The position numbers and the translations under genes were made by a program. Positions 22,540 to 35,496 of a DNA stretch of 64,000 nucleotides are shown here, in pieces. The stretch is from Mugil cephalus (Eukaryota; Chordata; Actinopteri; Mugiliformes; Mugilidae), in NCBI RefSeq assembly GCF_022458985.1, contig NC_061778.1, forward strand, positions 8,077,501 through 8,141,500, in the 5' to 3' direction. The notes under the pieces were generated by a model that was not told the origin of the DNA, made no database searches, and saw only the letters and a list, made by a program, of their open reading frames with translations. Every line of letters starts with the position of its first letter. Positions within the stretch are counted from its first letter, which is position 1.

Positions 22540-25500
22540 ACTGCTTTTTAATTTTCTGAAATGTTTTTATCTATGTTATTATTATTATAGTATAGTCTTT
22601 CATCTGTACAATAAGAAATTACCCAATAAAACAACTCTGAAAGATTATTTAGAAAATATTTGATCAAAAATATAGATTAAAAAACTTACAAAATCTGTAA
22701 AATAAATTAGTAAAATAAATGGTTGTTTTACTAAGTAACATTATAGTGTACAAAAAAACACATTGAAATTACTTGAAAGCAATAAAAACTATTCCGAATT
22801 GGCCAAATCTCAAAAGTATTTGGGGAAAAAAGTGAAATATTCAAAGAGGTAAAACAACCTAGAGGTATTTGGTTATTTCAATGTCTGAATTTTATTAAAT
22901 TGATTAAATAAAAAAAAATATATAGAGAGAGAGATTTCCACTGATCCGTTCTTGACCACTAGAGGTCACAAGCACAGTGCTACATGTTTCTGGGATATAA
23001 TAGTACATTCTCATATTTTTACCTCACATTCAGACTTTTCAGACAAAGAAACAACAGCTGAAAATGGAATAAAGACAATTTTACAGCAGTATTGAATACA
23101 ATAATGCAAGTATTTTTTGCAAAGAAATCAAACATGCTCAAAGAAAAACAGTTTTGTGAATTTCTATTTGAGCCATGTTATAGCAGCATAATTCAGAAAT
23201 ATTTGTAGTGACCTTTGGTTTTATTGCCTTCAAGTTTTCCATCATTTGCATGTTTACCAGTAATGTGGCCATATAGGTCAGGCTAACTTTACATACTCAT
23301 CAGTTTTCTTTAAAATGAATTAAGCCCTAATACATTCTATATAAAAGCTGTCATTATCAACTATCTATCGAGATAGATTTGCCAACATAGTTTGTCAGGG
23401 TTCAATCTGGTACGTTTAGGGTTAGGGGGAAAACGTTAGTTACATACAGTCCTCTTTGGGTTTGCCTAATCTTAACAAATTACAGGTTAAAGCAGCCGAT
23501 CGCTTTGTTGTGAGCCAGTTAAGGTGGTTGTTAACAATACAAATACATTAAACATAAATGACAAAAGAGATGTAAATCATTACAATGATCACAAAGACAC
23601 AAAATAAACATAAAGAGATTCAAAACTCCTCAAATTGACAACAGGGAGATACAATGCATCAAAGGCATGCAAAATAACTAGAAAGAGACAGACAATCACC
23701 TCAACATGATCATCAGCCAACAAAATGTCCACAAAAAGAGACACAATAATTAAAGAAAAGCAGAAAATTACCTCAAAATGAATATTAGGACACAGCATGT
23801 CCACAAAGTGAGATACAATAACTACAGAATGAAAGACAAACTGCAAGGAAAAATTGTTAGTCTATTTTGGTGCCACGTTGCTTCTTTTTTTTTTCAGAAA
23901 CCAGAGTTTCTGTAAGCAGAAACACACAACCTCCACCAACAACCAGTTTAACCTCTGCAGGTCAGCTCCTCTGAATCAATACACTCTCCTCTGTGTTGCT
24001 GGACATAATGGATTATTGGATTCTTCACCTAATAGGATGCCACAGAGCGTGATGTCCTCTCATTACCACGTCCCCCACTTTACCACAGATTGTGTATTCC
24101 TTTGTGTGTTTTTCTGCCTGACCAGAGCAGTCAGCACCAACTCGGATGTTCAAAGCTGTTTCCGCAGAAACGGGCCGGGGTCCGACCTTTAACCCGACGC
24201 CTGTACAGTGGGCGTTAAGCCAAGTCACCGGGGACTCTCTCATATGCTACCTGCTCAGCACCAAACAACAGGCGGTTACTGCTAGCAAGTAGTCGGTGAA
24301 ACTTAGCTTAGCATTTGGCAGCAGAAATGTCATCACACTGGCAAAATGTCAGAAGACAAAGATGTTTTGTGGGGTAAAAATATGCTTTTTCTTGTTCTTG
24401 ACCTTTTTAATCTTCCCACTAACCTTTAAATTTTTCTCATGACCCCTCTGGAAGGTCCCACATGGTCCAAACAAACAAGAAATATCTTTCTGTCTAATTT
24501 ATGAACAATAAGTTAGTTTTAATAATAAATATTAATTGTGTTGTGTGTGTTTACTTGTTTGAAAAACTGTTACTGGACCTCTAACTATGAAGCTAAGCTT
24601 AGCTTAGGAAGCTTAGCTTAACCTAGCCTCCTATAGAAACAGATTTCCTCCTTGCAGGACGACCAAACATAACATGTCTGATTTTAACAACTGGTCTTAT
24701 TTGATTAAATATTTCCAATTCAACACTATTTAAAAAGGATTATTTAGAATTTCTGCTTACTAGAGACAGCTAACAGCTAACTAACTAGCTAAATAGCTAG
24801 CTAACTAGCTAGCTAACTAGCGCTCAGGCTCTGTTCATGATATGGGTATTATTTATCCAAATCTAGAAGATAAATTACACAGTTACATCGTTAACCTCTT
24901 ACTGAATAAACAAGAAACATTTGGACATTTGTCTTTGCTGTTTCTAAGTTGTTAATGTGTAAAACTTGGGGAATATATATATATATTTTTTACATATTTT
25001 GGTGGAGCGTCATAGTCAGTGTTAGAAGAAACAACCTGTAATGTTTATCTGTGTGCAGACAATGAGTATATGAACTTAAATGCAGAAGCATGAACGCAAA
25101 ATGTATTTTCAAAGGGTCATAAACTGTGGAATGAAATGGGAAATTGCTGGCACTTTTTCTTCACCCACTGTGGGAAATGTTTTTATCACACGCCCAACTG
25201 TATTAGTTGGCCTGCCTCTTCAGCTAATTATGGCGTCTGAAAGCCAAGCTTCTTTGAATGTTTGGGTGTCTTCCAAAAATCCTGAGGTGTGCCATGAAAG
25301 TCTGCATTGTTCACTGTTTTTTTCTTTCCAAGAATTACACATGTGGTGCAGTTTATCTGAAAATCTTCCGCAACATGCCAAAGTGCTTTTTAGTTATGTC
25401 AGACGTGATAGACGTCTTATTGGGACATATTCAACTCACCGACTCATCCAGATGAAGTCCACTCATGCAACCATGTGACGGTCAGCTGACCTTGAGGATT

Positions 25501-26680
25501 TGAACCTCTGCACCGGGTGTTACAACCCTCATTGGTAGAAGGTGAAAGTAGTAAGAACCTAATCGGTATGGAGAATGTGACCCCGTCTTAAACCACACAC
25601 AGGGGAGGCAGCTATGAGACCAAAGTCCTCAGTCCCATTGAACAAAAGAGCACAGTACGTGAACTCAACCTTTTCTTGGCACGCTTTCTTTGGCTGCAGG
25701 ATGGAAAAAAATAAATAAATAAAAATGAATCAGGTTAAGCAGCAGGTTAGCTTTAAGCCTCTGAGTCTTAGATTTCCACTTCTTATAGTTTGATGAAATA
25801 TTTTAAACTAATATAATGTGTTCACAAAATTATTGTGGAGATTTTGTAATGATATTGTGTAAAGAATTTAGTTTTTCATCTGCTGGTTTGAACAAATTAG
25901 ACTTTCTCTACTTTTAATATTGATGCGATTTAGCCATTTATATATTTTCCGATATCTACATCGAGTGAAAGATTAGTTTGAACACTTTCTTGTCAATAGA
26001 AATGAGGATAGCTATAGTTTGTTGCCATAATTCCCATTAGTGTCTTATTTACCCCTTGTTTAGTGTTTATTTTAAAACATTAGCATTCTACCACTTTAAA
26101 TATGAAACTTAAGTTAGCTAGTTAGCTAGCTAGCTAACTGACTCTTTCTTCGCTCATGCCATCAACATTGTTTATACAAATTTATTTAAACTTATTTAGT
26201 TTGTCACATTTACTTTCTTGCCAAGAGATAAGCGAGTGAGAAGATCGCTTACACTTTAAATATGAAGCTATTGTTAGAAGCCAGGTAGCTTAATGGAAAC
26301 AGCTAGCTAGCTGTCGCTTTCTCCTCATGACATGAAACTGTTTTATCCAAATTTATATACTTTTAGGTGTCTACTAAATTTGTAGCAACAGCTTGGCATT
26401 GCTGGATGTGCACATGGGCTTTCTGCTAAACATTTTTTGAGATGATAGCTACCATTCTGCTTCTCTGATATGACACTGATGTTGGCACAAGTTAGCTTGA
26501 CCTAGCTTATTAAAGACAGGAAAAGCTTCGCATTGTCAGATCTTCCAAGGAAAGAGAGCCAACGTGTTTTCGTCACCAGAAAATGTTAAAATATTCTTTA
26601 TATTTAAATATAATGATATTACCTTGTGTTCACTTTGTGAACGGAAATGGAAACACTGTTGCAGACCTTCATAATCAATA
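22540..26680. other. Intergenic with TTAGC-rich repeats
   Basis: No coding exon recognised. Similar segments rich in GCTAGC/GTTAGC occur at about 24590-24830 and 26100-26310, each followed by a CATGA and TTATCCAAAT-like stretch, so they are diverged members of one dispersed repeat. A 16-bp palindrome AAGCTAAGCTTAGCTT lies near 24590. Open frames in this stretch look like chance. Confidence 0.5.
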
Positions 26681-26686
26681 AGAAAC

Positions 26687-26692
26687 TTTATT
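26687..26692 (-). terminator. Poly(A) signal of the proca1-like gene
   Basis: TTTATT on the plus strand is AATAAA on the minus strand, about 190 bp after the stop codon of the phospholipase gene. Confidence 0.5.
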
Positions 26693-26880
26693 ACCGACAT
26701 GCAAGATAAAGTCACAAACATGATTCTCACATTACAAGCATGATTTTGTTGATTTTGTGATTTTGCGCTGAACCCGAAAAGACTAAACTTTAAATATTTT
26801 GTGTAATATCATGAAGGAGCTAGACTAGCCAACTAAGACTGCGGTTTGTAAATCTTAATTCTACGCCTGCAATATGTGGC

Positions 26881-29800
26881 TTATGGTTGTCTGTTAGACA
26901 GTGCTGCTTTCCGTCTCTTCTTCCTGGAGAATTGTGCTCTCGCTCTTTCAATCGATAACCGAAGTGGACTCATGACAGGTGCTGCTGAGGTGGTCAACTG
27001 GGCCTTTTCAGATCTGAGCATTACAGAAGTGGCAAGGTTCGCTGGGGAGGTTGTAAATGTCACTTGTTTAGTTTGTTTGGGGAAAGGAATTGCGTCACTC
27101 AGGGCAACAGCTTTCTTTCTTGGTTTTCTGTGCTGTCTGGCCGTCTGCAGGTGGCGTTTAGTGCTGACAGTAGGGGCGACTGTGGTAAGAAGCTTCCATT
27201 CACTGTGGGTTTCTGGTACTTGGGTAACCCAGCTTGCAGGGTGGTTTAGGGCAGTGTCTGGAGTTGTCAGGACTGAGATCATGTTTTCAGTACTGTTATA
27301 AGAAAATAATGTGTTTTCACTTGAATGAGGAACAACAGCCTTCCTCCTTTTGTTTCTCAGTCTTCTCACCTTTGACCTTTGCAACACACTAAAGGAAGAG
27401 TTCAGAGCTGTAATTTGGACCTTCTCTCTGAAAATGTCAGAGAGCTGCGGCTCTGTGGTTGGGACTAATGTTATGGTGGAAGTCCCAGTTGCAGGGATGA
27501 CTTTCAGATCGTCCACAGAGGAATTTTGTTGGTCAACAGGCACAAAGGACGGAGGGGAGCTGGCTTTCCTCCTTTTCTTCCTCCCCACTCTGCCTCCTCT
27601 CTCCTTTGACCTGCTCCTTTTGTCTTTGGGGATTACAAAGGGGGTAGCGGCAATGCTGGCGTCAGGTCGATTTTCAGCGTCATTCCCGCGTCTTTGTTGC
27701 TTGGGCTCTGCCATTGGGGTTATGATAATGATGGCGGGGACAGAATCAGCTTCTAAATCATCTGTTGTGTTTGCTGCAACCTCCTCAAAAGAAAGAAGAT
27801 GAGTTTTCTTGTTCTTCCGTTTCCTTTCTTTTCTTTGCCCTTTTTGTTTCTTTTTTGTTTTATGTGGAGTCGTTGTGCTCGTTGACAGAGCAGTTTCTCT
27901 TGGTAGCACATCAGCATCTGCTGGCCTCTTCTGGACTGTGGTAGGTGACGTAACTGAAACCACGTCCTTATCCATCACTGGTTCATCTTTCATGACTTCA
28001 TTGGAGGGCTCATCTTTTCCCCCAAGCTCGTATTCTCTGTCACCGCCTCTGTTGGTGTTTCTGCTTGGCTGGTCATGTTTGTGTGACTCGTTGATGAAGT
28101 TACTGAGAGCCAGGACTGCTTTGCTGCCAGACGGTGAAACCACAGCTCCCTCCTCTACTCCTCTAACACCTGCCTCGGCTTTCTGCTTTCTCTTACTCCC
28201 CTTTCCTTTTCCTTTTTGCTTTTTGTTGGTTTTCTTCTTCTTTTTCTTATCTGCGTTCTTCCGCTTCTTCTTCTCGGAGCTTTGTGCCTCGTCTTTATCA
28301 GAGTCGGCGGTGGAGCTTTGAGACGTGGAGACGGTGGCGAGGACCTTGATGAAGTCCTCAGCAGCAGTGACAACGTTCCTGAGCGAAGGCTCTTCAGGGC
28401 TGGACACCGTGGACTTCGTTGGACTCTCTGGCTTCTCTTCTTCACTGCTTTTCTTGGAGTCTTTCGACTTGGGAGGAGCCCACGTCAGCTTATCAATGAC
28501 GTCAATTCCTCCGTAGTCGTATGGCACCGCTTCTTGCAACACGGCAACGGGGAACTTCTCATATCGCTTACACCTACAAAGGAAAGAACAAAGGGGAGGT
28601 GGTGAATTCAGTGAGCAGTGCTCCTCGTTATGTTGAAAATCTGCTTAAGAGTTTAACCCTGATACTCACATGCCATACCAGTGCCGCTCTGCACACTGTT
28701 CTTCGTAGGCAAACTCAAAGCAAGGAACCCCGATGACATTGAAAAATGCCTGACCAACAACCCTGGAGGACGTGTCGTTTACTTTCCTCAGGCAATCTTT
28801 CAACCTGCAGAGAGAACAAGAAATCGCAAAAAGAAAAAATAGTTTGATCTGTAGCAAAATAATATGTTACATTGTAACAATATTTTGCTGTTGGATTTAA
28901 ATGGTGAACAGATGGATGTTTACCCTGTGAAATAATGCGTTGGTATTGCTAAGCTGTCTTTATATGTTAACCAGTGGAGGTGATTTTCAGGAATTCAGTA
29001 ATATTTATGTGACCTTTTAAACACACATCTGCCTTAAATCTGAACAAAAAACTGTAGTTCTCTGTCTTAAATGCTATTAATTGAGCAGTCCACTTTGCAG
29101 CAAGATCTCTAATAGAGATTTCACTAGCTTTGTTACATATGATAATATATACATTAATTTCAAAGACATTAGTGGCATTACTTTTGAGGAGAATAATGTA
29201 CATGGGATGTTTAAGCTGCTGATAATTGATCTTAATGTCTGATACTTATTAATGTGGTAGTTCTTAAAAAGACTGATGTGCAGTCTAGCATAATTTACGT
29301 CAGCTGTTTTCACCCAGTTTTGTTCTACACATTGATTTTTCATTCCTCCCACTTGTGTTCCCATCTGTTTAGCTCAAATAAAAACGCCCAACAATAAAAG
29401 CAGCTGCCTTTTTATCTCTTTCCTGTGGTTTAAATAGAAATTCAATTAATTGTAATTTGAGAATGGTGTAACCAGAAACCATTTGTCTTTATACAAGAGG
29501 TTTACTATGACAAAGAATTGATTCAGTCGGGCTTTACTCACGCATTATCACAGTCACAATGACAGATGGGGTACCACTTGAAATTGGTGTAGCCATAGTT
29601 TGAGGAGAAGGCGTGGATGACATGAGCGCAGTGGTCATGAGTGCGGCAGCAGCTGTCAGTGTCCGGAAACTCTCCTGCAAAGAGGAGGTAATTGTCATCA
29701 AACCAGAGTACGGCACACACTCACGGAGCATTTAATTCACCTTAAAATATTTAAACTTACCGAGCTGGTCGTAGTTATCGGCCATGTTACCGGCTCCACA

Positions 29801-30277
29801 CCACAGTGTCCCAGGATAAGTGAAGCCTCTCTTGGATCTTTTCAGAACCTTTTCCTCCCTGACATCATTGTTCACCATGTCGTTTCGCTCAGACCTCTCT
29901 TTAAACTCCCGGCACATTAGCTTGGCTTCATCCATGCGCGCAAAATGTGTCTCCAGCTGTCCACCCGAGGCTCTCTGGTCTTTCAGCCCCAGCCTGCACT
30001 CCTGCATGAAGGATTTCACCTGCATCTGGTTCACTATGATGGAGCAGTTCACCAGCTTCCCGGTGGGACTGACGACTGAGCGCACCACCTCAGCTCCGTC
30101 CGACACCTGGTAGAGGAAATTCTCACCCACGATGGACATTTTCGCACAGAAGGTGCCATTGAGCATGGAGAACATCTCCTTGCTTTCCTTCTCTGCGTCC
30201 AAAGCGGGATTCAGAAAGTCGCCTTTGACAAAGTTTCTGTCCAGATAAGACAGAAAGACGAAGAAGACCGACCACAT
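26881..30277 (-). CDS. proca1: Secreted group III-type phospholipase A2 with Lys-rich tail (probable proca1)
   Basis: Four exons (30277-29761, 29674-29542, 28804-28670, 28573-26881) give 825 residues. MWSVFFVFLSYL looks like a signal peptide. RSKR at 147-150 is a proprotein-convertase site directly before a bee-venom-type PLA2 domain (GFTYPGTLWCG, about 151-280). The calcium loop WCGAGN (159-164) and active-site CCRTHDHC (181-188; His185, Asp186) are intact, so phospholipid hydrolysis is expected. Exon 4 encodes a low-complexity, Ser/Thr- and Lys-rich tail of about 540 residues, with a poly-Lys block at 363-393 and several RRKA-type basic motifs. The domain also resembles PLA2G3, but the adjacent rab34, tlcd1 and nek8 match the human PROCA1 neighbourhood. 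An upstream in-frame ATG at 30379 would give a less signal-like N-terminus. Plus-strand frames inside exon 4 are shadows. Confidence 0.85.
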
Positions 30278-33200
30278 GATGCGGCAAGTGGTACTTTCAG
30301 CACCACGCGTAACAGAGACAGCTCCCCGCGGTTTTCCGGCGCTTTTGAGCAGCCCTCCCACTTTTAAGGCGAAGCTCAAGTGGTGTGATTATTAATACGA
30401 TGAATGGCCAGGCTGGGAGGAGTCAGCCACATTATCCTCTTTATCTTGGGCATCGTTTCATTATCTATTCCACGAAGTGCGTGCAGGTATTCCAACGCGT
30501 TCTTATCTTATAACCAAGAAGGAGAGTAGAGGGTTAATCTGTTAGCGTGCAGAGTTTGAGCCTCCATCACCTTCTCACTGCGCAGAGAGATGACCGCAAG
30601 TTACCTCCCTGCCCCCTTCAGCTAACCCCCCAGAAAGATGAGATTTACTTTTGGGAACAAGCATGGAGGAGGTTCTAACTTGCCCCCGCGTCCCATGGTA
30701 ACAGGCATGGGGTGATTGTGCCAACCCTGGAGATTGGACATCTTTCAAACGCCACAAAACAGGCGCTGAATTGGTGATGACCTAAATCACAATGTAGGGA
30801 CAAAACTCTTTCACAGAGGAATGTGGAGAAAGGTTGGTGCTGTCACACGCAAACTCTCCCAGTGACTGAAGGGCCTCAGATTCCCGATGGGTGATTCGAG
30901 GGAAACTCATTGAAATGATTCAGGGATCAGCTGACAGTTTGGCCTCCAGGTATCCGGAGAAGATGATATGAGCTATTCCTTTCAGCCAAATTAGTCCAAA
31001 TTGAGGGCTTCAAGTTGCTTTTAAGAGATGAAGCTATTATTTGTAATCGTTTTTTTGATTGAATATAATGTGTTTACAATGGATTTCATCATGATAAACT
31101 GTAAAATCTTTTCCAATTGTGATTTCCCACTAAAACGACAGAAATGTCAAAGTTGAATATATTAATATTAATCAAAAACTGACCTATCTAAACTAAATCC
31201 TATCAGATTAAAGGAGTGAAAAGAGTCCTGTTTTCTCTTGTATTGTACACACTGTAATGAATTAAATGATCCTGCAAATATCTTGCTAAACTCTTGCAAT
31301 ATGCAGGTGCACATGTTATGAAGCACAGATTCTTATTATTTATAGCAAATTTCAAATTAATCTCGTAATTTTGCTGTTACATTTTGTAGTAGCTTTAATA
31401 GCATGCACACTCATAGTATGCATGCAATGATCGGTGTTGCATTTTCTGAACTTTATTTAAACTCTTCACTCAGACTCAAACATTTAAATTATTGTATTGG
31501 TTTGCATATCATCTCTGAGTCATTTCACTAAAATGATTCCCAGCAAAGTTCTTTACATGTGTGAACAAGTGGCTTTTCCTCAGAGAAAGGAAAAAATCTC
31601 CTGTCAGGTTGGGTTTCTAATCAGCCCAGTGTTTTGTCACATGGCTTGTCTTACTCGACCCGGCCTTCTCGAGGCACTGAAATCGGATTTCTGGAAGGCG
31701 GGGAGAAATGATGTAAAATCACCAGAGGCAACATTCGACCAAACCTTCAAGGAGGAGGAGGAGGAGAAGGAGGAGGAGGAAGAATGAATTAAAAGTGGAG
31801 GGATGTGGGACAGCCGGACAATCGTGCTCGTTCACTATGTGTTCGTGTGGAGTCAGCTAACGGCCGCACCGCAGACCTGAAAGGTGACACTTGATGAAAC
31901 ATGTATTGTGCTGGTTCATGCTGAGTAAGGCTGCTTTTATTTGCTCTAACCCACAGACAGGTCAGCAGCAGAACGGCTCCCCCTGGATGAGCTGAGGAGT
32001 CAGTGACATCATCTAAAGTTCAGAGGTTACACATGATTCCTGAAAAACTTAAGAGACATCACCTCATGATTACAAATTCGACTTTTAGCAAAGGTTTATT
32101 TCTCTAGTATTCACTGAAGTCTTTTAAGTGTGTTCATAAGTTTCTACTCATCCTAATATAATTAAAGGGAGTAAATTGTCTTATATTTATAGTGTCTTTC
32201 TATTGGTACTCAAAGGGCATTCACACATCTGTACCAAGCATAACTCAGGGTTCAGTGTTTTGTTCAAGGACTCTTTACCATGTGGCCCACCGGGAATAAA
32301 ATCACTAATCCTCTGGTTCGTGGACAATCTGCTCCACCTGCTGATCTACAGCCATCGTTGTTTTGACAGTGTTGACTACAGCAGTTAAAAAAATACTTGA
32401 ATAAACTTCCTTTTATTGGATGCTACATGCACAAACAAACCAACATAGTCGTTTTCCATCAAATGGAAACTAGGAGCCCGTGGTTAAGACATGGGAAGCT
32501 TTGTGTGAAAAATGTTAGCATTAACAGTAAATCATGAGTACAAGCTGCTAGGCAACTGTTGCAGTCTAGAAACCACCAAGGCTAACAGTTAGCAAGCTAA
32601 TGACGAGGTAACTTAGGGTAGGAAAGGCAAAGAAGAAAGAAAGAGATGAGGCTGTTGTTGTTGTCCTCAGGTATATATAAAATAGTTATATCATGAGTAA
32701 ACTATTTGAATAAATTACAATATATTACATTTCTAAAAAAAAAAAAAGAAAAAAGTTCTACTTACAGGAGGCCTTTTTATGTGGATTTTTCTTGTATACA
32801 CAATAAACACAACCTTATTTGAAAGCAGCAGAGTTTCATGCATGTCAGGATACTTTTAACGCCTGCTTCCCCCGAATCCTACTTGAGTATTTTTGAGCCC
32901 AAATCATGATATTAATCACAATCACAACCAATCATGTTCAAACACACGAGTCAGACTCAGCTGTGAAAGCTTAGCTGTGAAAACCAGGACAATGTGATAT
33001 CAACATTATTTCATGGTTCAAGGAAAGCAACAAAATTAAGCAAATTCCTCCTGCGTAAACAGTAGAGTCATTTTTCAGCCTCTACCGCTACAATCTTTTT
33101 TTTATATTACATATCTGTGAAGCGCACTGTTGTCAATTTACTTTAAAATCTCACCATCCCATATTGAAGCTAGAAATATTTCATAAAGATGTAAATGACA

Positions 33201-35496
33201 AAATCTGAGCATATTTAAAAACATGGTATGTAAGATTACAACAGTAGTGTTATGCTAACAGCTTGCACTGTTGCACCACACAGATATGTAATATTGGCTC
33301 ATTTTTCCGAATAAATAAATACACAAGAATAATATTTCTGCTTCATTTGTTTGATTGATTTCTCTTTGTCATCTTTCAGGACTTGTTTAAAGAATCTGAT
33401 GTTTTGCGTCATTTTTATGCAGAAATTTAGAAAACTCTGCTTTTCAGCGTCTTTCATCTTTTTGTAAAGTGAACTAAATTGTTCTCAATGTTCTCATCAG
33501 CTTGTTTCGTGTCTTAGCATGTAGTTTTTATTCTATAAACCCGACACCCAAACAGCACACACACACAGCAGCTGGGGTGGCTCATTTTACACCAAGTTAA
33601 ACAAGGAGTTAATTTTGGACTAAATGTAAATCTGCTCAGTGGAAAGAAACACATGTTGTAACGTAGCTCTGTATGATGTCTGCTAACAACTTAATGATAG
33701 TTCTTGTCTATAAGATCATCTGGTTGGAGACACACACAGAATCAAACTGTGGGAAAGTTTCGGCGCTGCTGGCCGGCACCGTTGGTCTCAGCTTGAATTC
33801 TGTTTCAAAAGCCGGGGATGAAATTTCAGAAATCGGTTTATTTAATACTAGTCTGAGAACCGGGTACTTCTCCCGCAGTGAACATGCATCCACCCTGAGC
33901 TTATTCAGACATAGAGCAGCATTTATGATAACAACCTGAGGCATGCATGAGGGAAGGATTAACATTTTTATAGGATCTTTAATCTCAATTTATTCAGCCG
34001 ATTCTCAGTTACCGTCATGTGACTTCGGGGTTTGGTGAGAAATCCAGGGAGTAGTACTCTGTAAAAACATCCGTCAACATCAATTACATGTATGAAAATG
34101 TGTTAAAAATGCATCTATTCTCACTCCCCAAACCCCCCCAGTATGTATTATATTGGGCTAAGAGACGGAGCTTAGGACCGTATCCATGCATATGATTCCT
34201 TGAGCTCCCCTGACGCTACACAACCTTTCAGCATACTGCTCCAAGTGTACACAAGTGTACACAAACTGTGTAAAACAATAGATGTTTCAAATGCAGAATA
34301 ATATTTTCCCCAGGTATGATTAATACAAAGGACTGTGACTTTGGTACAAGTATGTTGTGCCGTGTTTTTTGGATTACTAACACTACATTCCTCCCAAAGG
34401 TAATGCCAATTAAGTGAAGCACCAGCTAAATGTTATGAGTTTCTTCACATTGAGCAGGTATGCTGAATCAGTATGATGCTGCGTGGTTAGCACGACCTCA
34501 CACAGTGTTTGCTGTAGATCGGGCTGTTGCACATCCAGCATCAGAGTCTCATGTCTGTTTAAAATTGTGATTTCTATCTTGAACAATTATGAGCTTTTCC
34601 TTGTCCTTAGTCTGTCTTGACTGTATTTTAATTGTCTCTAATCTAAAAATTTTAAACACACAAATATTTTTTACAACAACATGATCGTCCTGAATTAATT
34701 TTCTGTACACCTACTGATCAGCATGATTCATTGGAGCTAAGCTCTGTTGCGTCCCTGCCTTCCAGCTAAATTAATAGCAGCTCTTCCTGTTTCCCTCCAG
34801 ACTACTGCCACCTGCTGGGATGAAGAGTAATTTCCTTTCACGTAGGAGCAGATGTGGCTGTACCTGTATGTGCCAGCTGTGCATTTCACTCTTTGTTCTG
34901 ACTTCAGGTGAATCTTTTTGGCACAGTAACACAGGAGATATAAGGTAACATTACAGTCTGTCTTTATTAGTTTGTCTCACCTTAAACTTAGAGCTATTCC
35001 TCACTTAAACGTATTTCATGCATTCAAGTGGTGGCTGCGATATGAAAATATCCAAAGGTTCAATTATTAGTGAATTATTATTATTATTATTATTTTGGCA
35101 GCATTGGCGTTTGTTTGACACTTAAGTCCTGAAAGTTGAGTCTTTGCAAGTTCCTTTCTTTTATACCTTAGAGAAATTAACTGCAGCAACATGAGAGTAA
35201 TACAAGGAATTAAACCAACTTTTCCACAGCTTGAAAAAACAGGAAAAGTAATAATAATTTGGTTGCTGAGTGGTTCTGAGACAGGCCATATAAATGATTA
35301 GCTGTCGTTTGAATAAAGAAATCCTTCACAGACTCCAGAGAGAATCGGTGACTAAGTCCACTGGTATTAACAGCCCCCTCCCACCCTCCTTTTACCCCGC
35401 TGGAACCTGATATGGGCCGCTCTCTTTCTCATTCACTGTCCAGTGCATTCACTCCAGTTTGGCCCTCTCACAGTGTTTACGAGTGCTGCACTTCAA
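30278..35496. other. Intergenic between proca1 and the APRT-like gene
   Basis: The first few hundred bases should contain the proca1 promoter on the minus strand. The rest is AT-rich with simple repeats: a GGA-rich tract at about 31750-31785, poly-A near 32737-32753 and (ATT)n at about 35076-35093. The sequence 33720-33940 is GC-richer with overlapping frames on both strands, but I recognise no protein. Confidence 0.5.

Noticed and set aside
27350-28605. Several plus-strand open frames of 60-170 codons
   Set aside because: They lie antisense to the long Lys/Ser-rich exon 4 of the phospholipase gene. Low-complexity Lys codons read as Phe/Leu-rich frames on the other strand.
33673-33965. Overlapping 85-88 codon frames on both strands as a gene
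   Set aside because: No recognisable domain, no splice context and equal length on both strands; looks like a GC-richer repeat or chance.
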